Below are positions 1 to 5,019 of a stretch of DNA of 6,396 nt, one piece after another. Positions within the stretch are counted from its first letter, which is position 1; the number at the start of each line of letters is the position of its first letter. A model generated the notes under the pieces. That model saw nothing but the letters and a program-made list of their open reading frames with translations, had not been told where the DNA came from and searched no databases. The position numbers and the translations under genes are program-made. The stretch spans positions 1-6,396 of the forward strand of contig DAOVOU010000134.1 in assembly GCA_030629475.1 (NCBI GenBank). The letters are read 5' to 3'. The DNA is from Desulfobacterales bacterium (lineage in GTDB: Bacteria > Desulfobacterota > Desulfobacteria > Desulfobacterales > C00003060).

Positions 1-223
1 AGAGAAAAGCCCAGGGAAGCTCGGCAGTTGCTCGGTCCTCTAATGGAACATGGGGCATGCTCCCTTCCGTAGCGTGGGGGCTCCGTCCCCCACAACAAGT
101 GCCCCGCGGAGGGGGCACGCTACGACGACCGGTAACATGATGCTGTTCCTGCCCCGCAAATAACTCCGTCACTGTTCACGCACTATGGAACCGTTCCGAA
201 AATTCCTATATGATCCAGCGAAG
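1..223. other. Non-coding stretch downstream of the RND gene
   Basis: I see no convincing gene here on either strand. It lies after the stop codon of the RND transporter gene (minus strand). It holds the two-hairpin palindrome at 68-124 and a small palindrome GGAACCGTTCC at 187-197. Neither is followed by a T-run in the direction of transcription, so I do not call a rho-independent terminator. Confidence 0.6.
68..124. repeat. Two-hairpin palindromic repeat
   Basis: The outer arms CGTAGCGTG (68-76) and CACGCTACG (116-124) are perfect reverse complements. Inside them sit two separate GC-rich hairpins: GTGGGGG/CCCCCAC (74-80 with 87-93, loop 81-86) and GTGCCCC/GGGGCAC (99-105 with 112-118, loop 106-111). 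The inner hairpins share bases with the outer stem, so as single-stranded nucleic acid it could form either a long hairpin or a branched structure. It looks like a dispersed intergenic repeat (REP or small MITE type). It could also protect the 3' end of the transcript from the RND operon. Copy number elsewhere cannot be judged from this window. Confidence 0.7.
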
Positions 224-2794
224 CTAAGTTTTTTTCTCCTCTTCCCCAAACGGCTTAAAAACGACTAACAGTTGTGGCAGCAGCGTCAGGGCGGCAATTA
301 AGGCAATTAACATTGCCAATCCTGTCAGCAGGCCGAAATATATACTGGGAATGAAATTGGACAGAACCAGGATTGAAAAACCGATGATGATCGTCACTGA
401 GGTATAGTACATAGCGTGGCCGATGCTTCCATGGCAGCGACGAACCGTCTTAATATAATTCCGATCGACTTTAAACTCGTGTTTGAATCTGTGGATATAG
501 TGAATCGTGTCATCGACAGCAATCCCTACACTAATTGCCGCGATTGTAATGGTCATCATGTCAAGGGGAATATTCAGCCAGCCCATGACACCAAGGACCA
601 CACCAATGGAAAGCAGATTGGGGAAAATGGCGATCAGCGCTATTTTCAAAGACCTGAACAGGATCAGAAACATGCTCATCAACGCTAGTACGACCACTCC
701 CAGAGTCAGGATCTGTGAACTGAACAGGCTCTGGAGCATATTGTTGTATAACACGAGCATCCCGGTTAAATGTGCATGCTTTTTCTTGATACCCAGTTTG
801 CTGACCAGGTCATGCCGGATCTCTTTCAGCAACTTATCCCGCTTTAATGTTTTTTCTGAATCCCTGACTCGGATTGAGAAACGGACCTCATTATGCTCCA
901 CGGACACATAAGGTTTTAGCACCATGTTTTTGAAATTGTCAGGTATTTTGCTGTACAGCAGGGCCAGTGCAAAATTGTCTAACTCCTTGGCGTTGTTTAA
1001 CTTTCTGCCGATCTTCATTATCGTTTCCAGTGACAGGACCTTGCCGGTTTCCGGCAGGCCGTCAAGATAATCATGGATTTTCTCAACCTGGGCCATCTTG
1101 TCAGAAGTAAACCAGTATTTCTCATCGTGTTGTGCTTCATCGAATTCATCAAAGTCCTCAAATTCATCCTCATTTTGGGCATCGGTTTCAGGTGCAACCT
1201 TTTGTGCTAATGCTTCGGGTTCATCCAATTCGATAATCACATCCAGCGGGGTGGTCCCACCCAGACTTTGATCAATAACTTTCATGCCCTGATAGATCTC
1301 GGTCGTATGTTTGAAGTAATCAATAAAGCTGTTTTCAACCGCCAGCCTTGAGATCCCGATGGCACTGACAATAAGGGTAATGCAACTTATTACCAGTATC
1401 ATGACACCATGGGCTTCGGTGAATCTGGCTAAAAATGATGTCAATGAGAAGTGCGAGTTCCGTCTGGCCTGTGGAGTTCCTTTTTTCATCAGCATTAACA
1501 GGGCAGGAAAGAGCAGGAATGTCATTACGAGAGAGAGGGTAATACCGGCACTCATCATCCAGCCAAAGGTTATGACTGGCAGGATATCGCAGAACAGTAG
1601 CGAACCAAACCCGGCGATAGTAGTCAGCGCGGCATACAGGCAGGGCATCAGCATCAAAGAGACGGCATCGAGGATAAGCTTCCGGTGCTCAGCTTCAGGG
1701 TTATTGAAATGGAGTTCGCGGTACCGCACGATCAGATGGATCGTAATCGCCATCGTGATGATAAGCTGTAAGGATATAAAGTTAGAGGATATAACAGTGA
1801 CCTCCCAGCCAAACAATCCCAGCAGCCCCATCATAGAAATTGCAGAAAAAGCACAGCAGAGGATGGGCAAAAAGATCCAGCGCATTTTTCTAAAAACAAC
1901 GCTTAAGGCGACGACCAGAAGAAACAATACCCCGAGACCAAATGTCTTAAGGTCGTTTTTGATAAAGCTGATCAGGTCGTCTGCGATCATGCTAATACCG
2001 CCCAGAAAAAGTTCGGCATCCTGACGGTAGTTGTCCATAATCGCACGAATTGCAGCAATATCCTGATGCCGGGTCTTTTTCATCTTGTCCCGGTGTTTTT
2101 GAAATTGCACGGCAACTTTTTTGAATTCAGCGACCTCTGCCGCAGACAGCCGGTTAGTGGCTTGTTTTTCCCGAAAATGGTTGCGACGGGTCAGTAGATC
2201 CTGATAGATTTCATCGATCGGGAATTTGATCTGGAGTGCTGTCGTCTTAAGATCGGGGCTGACCAGCAGGTTTTGGTAGAGGGGACTCTTACTGAACTCG
2301 ATCCTGGCCAGTTTTTTGTCAACTGTTGGCGATTCGAGAGTCGGGAGATTGCTGGCCAGTTCCTTGAGCGGCACAGGCGGGCTTTCCAGCAGAGGGACGT
2401 CCAGTATTGAAACCACCGATGACACCCGTTCCACGTGCTTTAATTCGTCCCGCAGTCGGGTCAGGTTTGCCAGCACCTTATCTGAAAACAAGTCATCTTT
2501 GGGGGCATAGGTCATCAATAAATAATCTTGTAGTCCATAGCGGGAATTAATAAGCCGCGAGTAACGCAGGTCTATGTCATGCTCGAGAACCAGCGTTTCC
2601 GCTGATGCGTCAAGCTTGAAGTCCTTAGCCTTATAGCCGAGGAAAGAAACCACCGCCAGAAGACAGATAATGACGAGTCCCGGCCGCTCAAGGATGACCT
2701 TGTCGAAAAAACGTCTCGGCAGTGAATGAAGTTTTGTTATATGTTCCATGTGCGAGGTAAAAAGTTGAGCTTCAGTAAACTCTTCTTTTTTCAA
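224..2794 (-). CDS. RND superfamily (MMPL/HAE3-type) transporter permease
   Basis: This is a large inner-membrane transporter of the RND superfamily, MMPL/HAE3 branch, which exports or moves hydrophobic ligands using the proton gradient. At 856 aa it has the usual duplicated layout. There is one membrane helix near residues 38-54, a periplasmic loop to about 280, five helices between about 283 and 437, a helix at about 464-483, a second periplasmic loop to about 690, and five helices to about 846. The second half carries the family motif GIAVDDTIHYIHRF (757-770), with likely proton-relay Asp761/Asp762. The matching first-half site, TMAITIHLIVRYRE, has no acidic residue. A very acidic stretch at about 542-553 lies in the second loop. 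The gene starts with TTG, overlapping the stop of the upstream MlaC-like gene (CATTGA), which suggests translational coupling. ATG at 2749 (Met16) is an alternative start without a clear ribosome site. The substrate is unknown; a lipid is likely given the neighbour. Hopanoid-type HpnN is a related alternative. Confidence 0.92.
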   Translation of the reverse strand: MKKEEFTEAQLFTSHMEHITKLHSLPRRFFDKVILERPGLVIICLLAVVSFLGYKAKDFKLDASAETLVLEHDIDLRYSRLINSRYGLQDYLLMTYAPKDDLFSDKVLANLTRLRDELKHVERVSSVVSILDVPLLESPPVPLKELASNLPTLESPTVDKKLARIEFSKSPLYQNLLVSPDLKTTALQIKFPIDEIYQDLLTRRNHFREKQATNRLSAAEVAEFKKVAVQFQKHRDKMKKTRHQDIAAIRAIMDNYRQDAELFLGGISMIADDLISFIKNDLKTFGLGVLFLLVVALSVVFRKMRWIFLPILCCAFSAISMMGLLGLFGWEVTVISSNFISLQLIITMAITIHLIVRYRELHFNNPEAEHRKLILDAVSLMLMPCLYAALTTIAGFGSLLFCDILPVITFGWMMSAGITLSLVMTFLLFPALLMLMKKGTPQARRNSHFSLTSFLARFTEAHGVMILVISCITLIVSAIGISRLAVENSFIDYFKHTTEIYQGMKVIDQSLGGTTPLDVIIELDEPEALAQKVAPETDAQNEDEFEDFDEFDEAQHDEKYWFTSDKMAQVEKIHDYLDGLPETGKVLSLETIMKIGRKLNNAKELDNFALALLYSKIPDNFKNMVLKPYVSVEHNEVRFSIRVRDSEKTLKRDKLLKEIRHDLVSKLGIKKKHAHLTGMLVLYNNMLQSLFSSQILTLGVVVLALMSMFLILFRSLKIALIAIFPNLLSIGVVLGVMGWLNIPLDMMTITIAAISVGIAVDDTIHYIHRFKHEFKVDRNYIKTVRRCHGSIGHAMYYTSVTIIIGFSILVLSNFIPSIYFGLLTGLAMLIALIAALTLLPQLLVVFKPFGEEEKKT

Positions 2795-3402
2795 TGAGTT
2801 GCGGGGTTTCCGAGAGGTTTGTCCGCTGGTTCTTCGAGTTTTTCCAGAAGGTCGTCAATAGTGCCGCTGCTAAGGACCTGGTTAAATTGCGACCGGTAGA
2901 TTGTGATAAGGCTGACACCCTCGATCTCTATATCATAGATCTTCCAGTTATGTTTTGATTTATATAGCTTGTATAGCATGGATATCTTGTTGTCTTTTGA
3001 GATAAGGTCGGTTGGGATGTGAATTTTTTTCTTGACCTGAATAGGGGCATTATAGAGGATCTTTTCATCTGTATAAGTATAACGAGTCAGTTTTTCGAGA
3101 TATGATTCCTTCAAACGTTTGATAAAAAGCTCCGTAAATCTCTCTTTCTTCTCTTTGGCCAGGCCGGGCCAGTACTTTCTCCCCAAAGTCAGCTTAGCCA
3201 TTAGGGAAAAATCAAAGATTGGCGTAACGATTTCGATGATTTCCTTTTTCTTTGCTTCTAATTCAAGTTCTTTTTTTTGCAAGACCGAAATCACGACCTC
3301 GAGCTTGCTTCTTAATGTCTCCTCGGCAGCACTTTTATCATCCGCTATGACCGTCTGGCTCAACATCAGCAAGCTCAAAACAGCATACAGCAGGCTTTTC
3401 AT
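2791..3402 (-). CDS. MlaC/Ttg2D-like periplasmic phospholipid-binding protein
   Basis: This is a probable periplasmic lipid-carrier protein of the MlaC/Ttg2D (toluene tolerance) family, 203 aa, the normal size. Residues 1-20 form a signal peptide (MKSLL, a leucine-rich core, cleavage near VIA|DD). Family landmarks are FDFSLMAKLTLGRKYW (63-78) and, near the C-terminus, WKIYDIEIEGVSLITIYRSQF (153-173), the conserved strand-plus-helix region of the fold. A lysine/glutamate-rich helix occupies about 40-58. The ATG start is supported by AAGGA at 3410-3414 with 7-nt spacing. It is the first gene of a two-gene operon: its TGA overlaps the start of the RND permease by 4 bases. The canonical partners MlaD, MlaE and MlaF are not in the window, so the RND protein probably replaces the ABC system as the membrane partner. 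HpnM of hopanoid clusters is a related alternative. A candidate minus-10 (TATAAG, near 3435-3440) is weak. Transposon debris begins immediately upstream. Confidence 0.9.
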   Translation of the reverse strand: MKSLLYAVLSLLMLSQTVIADDKSAAEETLRSKLEVVISVLQKKELELEAKKKEIIEIVTPIFDFSLMAKLTLGRKYWPGLAKEKKERFTELFIKRLKESYLEKLTRYTYTDEKILYNAPIQVKKKIHIPTDLISKDNKISMLYKLYKSKHNWKIYDIEIEGVSLITIYRSQFNQVLSSGTIDDLLEKLEEPADKPLGNPATH

Positions 3403-3477
3403 AATTCATTCCTTTTTTTGCATATTGCGTCTTGCTTATATGCATTCCAACGGGACTCATTTTATGTCCCCCTGTAC

Positions 3478-3485
3478 CAAGAACC
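3478..3485. repeat. Target-site duplication, left copy (CAAGAACC)
   Basis: This is an 8-bp direct repeat abutting the left end of the 273-bp element. It is identical to 3759-3766. The match extends to 11 bp (TACCAAGAACC, 3475-3485 and 3756-3766), partly because the right copy runs into the TAC of the element end. Confidence 0.8.
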
Positions 3486-3758
3486 GTAACTTCTCAAAAA
3501 ACTCGGGTAAACTATAATTTGCGACCATTCGCACCCTCTTGCCCCATGTCATTTCGACCGAAGGGAGAAATCTTGATATGCTATCGTTGCGGACAGGATT
3601 TCTCCCTGGCCCAGACCCTGGCCCAGACCGGGTTTTTCTCTCCGTGGCATTGTCCAGCTTCTGTCGCGCCAGGGCGGGCGCTACGCTCGAAATGACAAAA
3701 TGGGGGAGTGAACACTTGCATGCAGTACCTATTTTACCCGGATTTATTGAGAAGTTAC
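3486..3758. mobile_element. IS66-like miniature inverted-repeat element, 273 bp
   Basis: This is a non-autonomous element with terminal inverted repeats of about 27 bp. The left end reads GTAACTTCTCAAAAAACTCG and continues to 3512; the right end (reverse complement from 3758) reads GTAACTTCTCAATAAATCCG. About 23 of 27 positions match. It is flanked by a perfect 8-bp direct repeat CAAGAACC at 3478-3485 and 3759-3766. Ends beginning GTAA together with an 8-bp duplication are the hallmark of the IS66 family, so an IS66-type transposase acting in trans is the likely mobiliser. It contains no transposase gene. Its inside is a long imperfect palindrome and a 12-bp tandem duplication. It lies within a transposase-type helix-turn-helix fragment and about 80 bp upstream of the MlaC-like gene. 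Confidence 0.8.
3548..3696. repeat. Nested imperfect palindrome inside the miniature element
   Basis: The arms GTCATTTCGA (3548-3557) and TCGAAATGAC (3687-3696) are perfect reverse complements, and further partial pairing continues inward (for example GGGAGAAATC and GATTTCTCCC at 3563-3572 and 3597-3606). The inside has a perfect tandem duplication of the 12-mer CTGGCCCAGACC (3606-3617 and 3618-3629). The GTCATTTCGA...GAGAAATC pattern resembles a dispersed intergenic palindrome seen in many environmental bacterial genomes. It may be an independent repeat nested in the larger element or simply its core. Confidence 0.65.
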
Positions 3759-3766
3759 CAAGAACC
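3759..3766. repeat. Target-site duplication, right copy (CAAGAACC)
   Basis: This is the second copy of the 8-bp duplication and directly follows the GTTAC end of the 273-bp element. Collapsing the two copies and removing the element rejoins a helix-turn-helix reading frame on the minus strand. Confidence 0.8.
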
Positions 3767-3860
3767 CTGCTAATGTCATAAATAGAGAGGTTTTCTTTGC
3801 GCAATGCGATGACGCGTTCACGATTCATTAATGGGCACAAATTGAAAGTCAACCAACAGT

Positions 3861-3878
3861 GGCATTACACCGAATGCC
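3861..3878. repeat. Small hairpin between the two miniature elements
   Basis: GGCATT (3861-3866) pairs with AATGCC (3873-3878) around a 6-base loop. In the reconstructed pre-insertion sequence, the original stop codon of the HAD phosphatase gene (TAA, minus strand 3867-3865) lies at this hairpin. It might have been a weak transcript end, but no T-run follows on the minus strand. Confidence 0.35.
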
Positions 3879-3880
3879 GT

Positions 3881-3888
3881 TTGATAGT
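3881..3888. repeat. Target-site duplication, left copy (TTGATAGT)
   Basis: This is an 8-bp direct repeat abutting the left end (GTAACC) of the 394-bp island. The identical copy at 4283-4290 lies within the 3' end of the HAD phosphatase coding sequence. Confidence 0.65.
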
Positions 3889-3895
3889 GTAACCG

Positions 3896-3940
3896 TTCAC
3901 GGTTCAGAGGTTCAGGGTTCACCGAAAATCTGAACCGTAC
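3896..3940. repeat. Short-word tandem repeat, GGTTCA type
   Basis: Imperfect reiterations of a GGTTCAG/GGTTCAC word (GTTCACGGTTCAGAGGTTCA and following) lie at the left end of the 394-bp island. The reverse-complement words (GAACTCTGAACCTGTGAACG) lie at 4258-4277, and an internal AACCCTGAACC at 4113-4123. The arms can pair with each other, so they double as the extended terminal inverted repeat of the island. Confidence 0.6.
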
Positions 3941-3942
3941 CG

Positions 3943-3972
3943 CCTGCCTCGCAAGCTTGACGAGCGGGCAGG
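3943..3972. repeat. GC-rich palindrome, copy A
   Basis: CCTGCC at the left and GGCAGG at the right enclose TCG...CGA arms around an AAGCTT-containing centre. It shares end sequence and a central AAGCT with copy B (4034-4070), which suggests one family of small palindromic elements. Confidence 0.6.
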
Positions 3973-4000
3973 TGATTCGCAAGTTCTGACTGGAGAAGGC

Positions 4001-4110
4001 ATGAGAATAGATCGATTTGAGGATATTGAGGCCCGCCCGCCTCGCCTAAGCTCGCGATGGCGGGCAGGCATGGCAGTTGGCCCAGGAGCTAACTCGCAAG
4101 GTCTAGAAAG
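4001..4110 (+). pseudogene. Four-helix-bundle protein (23S rRNA intervening-sequence protein family) fragment, disrupted
   Basis: The ATG at 4001 follows a good ribosome site (GGAG at 3992-3995, 5-nt spacing). It encodes MRIDRFEDIEA, the characteristic start of the small four-helix-bundle proteins (S23/IVP family) that begin this way and normally continue with Trp-Gln. The frame is then broken by a 37-bp GC-rich palindrome (4034-4070). Directly after it, 4071-4103 resumes in another frame with WQLAQELTRKV, the expected continuation of helix 1, followed by TAG at 4104-4106 where a Tyr codon is usual. Deleting the 37 bp fuses the two parts in frame. Only about 22 of the usual 115-125 residues remain; after 4110 the sequence switches to AACCCTGAACC-type repeat. 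The gene is dead and lies inside the 394-bp element. These proteins have no firmly known function; some are encoded in 23S rRNA insertions and they are related to the Avd accessory protein of diversity-generating retroelements. Confidence 0.75.
4034..4070. repeat. GC-rich palindrome, copy B, inserted in the four-helix-bundle gene
   Basis: This is a 37-bp insertion between codon 11 (Ala) and the following Trp codon of the four-helix-bundle remnant. Its exact ends are ambiguous by 3 bp because GCC/GCA flanks it. Arms of the form GCCCGCC-TCGC and GCGA-TGGCGGGC surround a centre CTAAGCTC. The size is not a multiple of three, so it shifts the frame. Confidence 0.65.
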
Positions 4111-4122
4111 GTAACCCTGAAC

Positions 4123-4255
4123 CCTGCCCGCCATTGCCAGAGACCTGCCCGCCATTGCCGTGTTTGCTGGCATTGTAGTTGCCCGGCGACCGTGGCGCTG
4201 GCAGGCGGGTGCCAGCACTCCAGTTCGGGTGCGAGCCAGGCGTTGGCAGGCGGGG
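4123..4255. repeat. Nested GC-rich palindromes, copies C1 and C2
   Basis: Two direct copies of CCTGCCCGCCATTGCC lie at 4123-4138 and 4144-4159. Matching inverted arms lie at 4194-4209 (GGCGCTGGCAGGCGGG) and 4239-4254 (GGCGTTGGCAGGCGGG). The inner pair encloses 4160-4193 and the outer pair encloses the inner hairpin, giving a hairpin within a hairpin. The left copy plus its AGAGA tail recurs as a 21-bp inverted match at 6300-6320. Confidence 0.7.
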
Positions 4256-4278
4256 GTGAACTCTGAACCTGTGAACGC

Positions 4279-5019
4279 CTACTTGATAGTTAAGCAAGGG
4301 CAGAAGATGTTTTTTTCAATAATCGCTCCATTGCTCATTGTATAGCATGAGGTGGAGCCCGAGATTCTTTTTGAAAGATAGCTGGAGTATTTATCGCTGA
4401 ATTTAATTCTTTCGTCTAAAGCCTCTGAATAGACACCGGCCAGCCCGAGTATAAGCTCGCACACTTCCCTCACCACATATTCATCCCCGATATGGGCGCA
4501 GATATAGTCGCAGAGATGGTTTTCCCTGACATAGCGCTCAAAAAGGGGACTCGCCGTTCTCCTGACAAGGAACCTGAGGCCGCAGGCAGCGGCGATAGAA
4601 AGATCAAGCGCGTCATCAAAGACAAAGGCTATCCGGTCACGGGTAATCTCATATATACTTTCGATATGGTTGACGGCTTCGATCTTATTGGGCAGGCTGT
4701 AATACACAAACTGGAAGTGTTCTCTTCCGGAAAGCTCAAACGCAGACTTATTGTACTGGCCCGTGATAATGCCGAACAAAGGAAGTTCATCGGACTTCAG
4801 CCAGTGGCCAAACCTGAGCAGGTTGGTCCCCATTGAATCAGGCTCAGCATATGCGCTGTGCGTGCCCTCCCCTTTTACGCCGGCATTAAACACACCGTCC
4901 CAGTCAAAAAGGTATACTTTTATGTTTTTAAGCTTTTCCGCTATCTGCGAAGCAGGTGTGATGAACTCGCCCCCGGCTTCTGAAAAAACCTTTTCAACAC
5001 TTTCCGAAGATGTATTCAT
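4279..5019 (-). CDS. KdsC-like HAD-superfamily phosphatase
   Basis: This is a probable sugar-phosphate phosphatase of the capless HAD group to which KdsC (Kdo-8-phosphate phosphatase) belongs. Numbering is from the ATG at 5019 (246 aa). Motif I is LFDWDGVFNAG, with nucleophile Asp39 and acid/base Asp41. Motif II is GIITGQ (Thr86). Motif III is Lys112 in YYSLPNKIEAV, matching the KdsC pattern VYxGxxDKLEAL. Motif IV is FVFDDALDLS (Asp135/Asp136), which would bind magnesium. KdsC is usually about 180 aa; this protein has about 30 extra N-terminal residues and about 50 extra C-terminal ones that I cannot assign, including three Cys near the end. The ATG overlaps the stop of the upstream aldolase-CBS gene (TGATG), so the two are co-transcribed and probably act on linked substrates. 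An in-frame TTG at 5022 is less likely as the start. The present TAG stop comes from the end of an inserted miniature element; without it the protein would end four residues later (RHSV). Exact substrate unknown. Confidence 0.82.
   Translation of the reverse strand: MNTSSESVEKVFSEAGGEFITPASQIAEKLKNIKVYLFDWDGVFNAGVKGEGTHSAYAEPDSMGTNLLRFGHWLKSDELPLFGIITGQYNKSAFELSGREHFQFVYYSLPNKIEAVNHIESIYEITRDRIAFVFDDALDLSIAAACGLRFLVRRTASPLFERYVRENHLCDYICAHIGDEYVVREVCELILGLAGVYSEALDERIKFSDKYSSYLSKRISGSTSCYTMSNGAIIEKNIFCPCLTIK
4283..4290. repeat. Target-site duplication, right copy (TTGATAGT)
   Basis: This second copy encodes part of the current C-terminal residues Thr-Ile-Lys of the phosphatase on the minus strand. 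Rejoining it to the sequence left of 3881 extends the reading frame by RHSV before a TAA stop. Confidence 0.65.

Larger units (their letters stand above)
3429..3852 (-). pseudogene. Transposase N-terminal helix-turn-helix remnant, split by a miniature element
   Basis: On the minus strand, 3852 down to 3759 encodes TFNLCPLMNRERVIALRK, then ENLSIYDISRVLG. This resembles the N-terminal helix-turn-helix of a widespread transposase group with the pattern LRKxNLSIYDIxxxLxxxGHxLS. The frame then runs into the 273-bp element at 3486-3758. If that element and one copy of its 8-bp duplication are removed, the frame continues as SRVLGTGGHKMSPVGMHIS. This gives the expected spacing of the second half of the motif (L, three residues, GH, one residue, hydrophobic, S). 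No DDE catalytic region follows: the fragment runs into the leader of the MlaC-like gene and stops making sense near 3430. The open frame that reads through the element into it is not a real protein. Family assignment is from pattern memory and moderate in certainty; the interruption itself is well supported. Confidence 0.6.
3889..4282. mobile_element. Second miniature element, about 394 bp, with 8-bp duplication
   Basis: This is an island bounded by a perfect 8-bp direct repeat TTGATAGT (3881-3888 and 4283-4290). Its ends are imperfect inverted repeats: GTAACCGTTCAC on the left, and GTAGGCGTTCAC as the reverse complement of the right end. Beyond this both ends continue with GGTTCAGAG-type words and GTTCACC. 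GTAA-like ends plus an 8-bp duplication again suggest mobilisation by an IS66-type transposase, although the right end has GTAG. Inside are a broken four-helix-bundle gene (4001-4110), several GC-rich palindromes and an internal AACCCTGAACC word (4113-4123). It is GC-richer than the adjacent genes. Its right end supplies the present stop codon of the HAD phosphatase gene. The element may be a deletion derivative of a larger unit that carried the four-helix-bundle gene. Confidence 0.65.

Noticed and set aside
416..2510. Plus-strand open frames opposite the RND gene
   Set aside because: They are antisense shadows of a clear, full-length transporter gene with conserved motifs on the minus strand.
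3452..3470. GGGAC/GTCCC inverted repeat upstream of the MlaC-like gene
   Set aside because: The 5-bp arms with a 9-base loop are weak, and the stretch is better explained as coding debris of the transposase fragment (GHKMSP).
3457..3852. 131-aa open frame on the minus strand
   Set aside because: Only its first 30-odd codons resemble a protein (transposase helix-turn-helix). The rest reads through the miniature element, so I annotate a pseudogene plus element instead.
3889..4282. CRISPR array
   Set aside because: The repeats are short words or palindromes without regular repeat-spacer spacing, and no cas gene is present.
3919..4345. Several open frames on both strands in the GC-rich island
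   Set aside because: They are made of palindromic GC-rich repeats and short-word arrays, have arginine/proline/alanine-rich translations and overlap one another; the only gene-like signal is the four-helix-bundle remnant.
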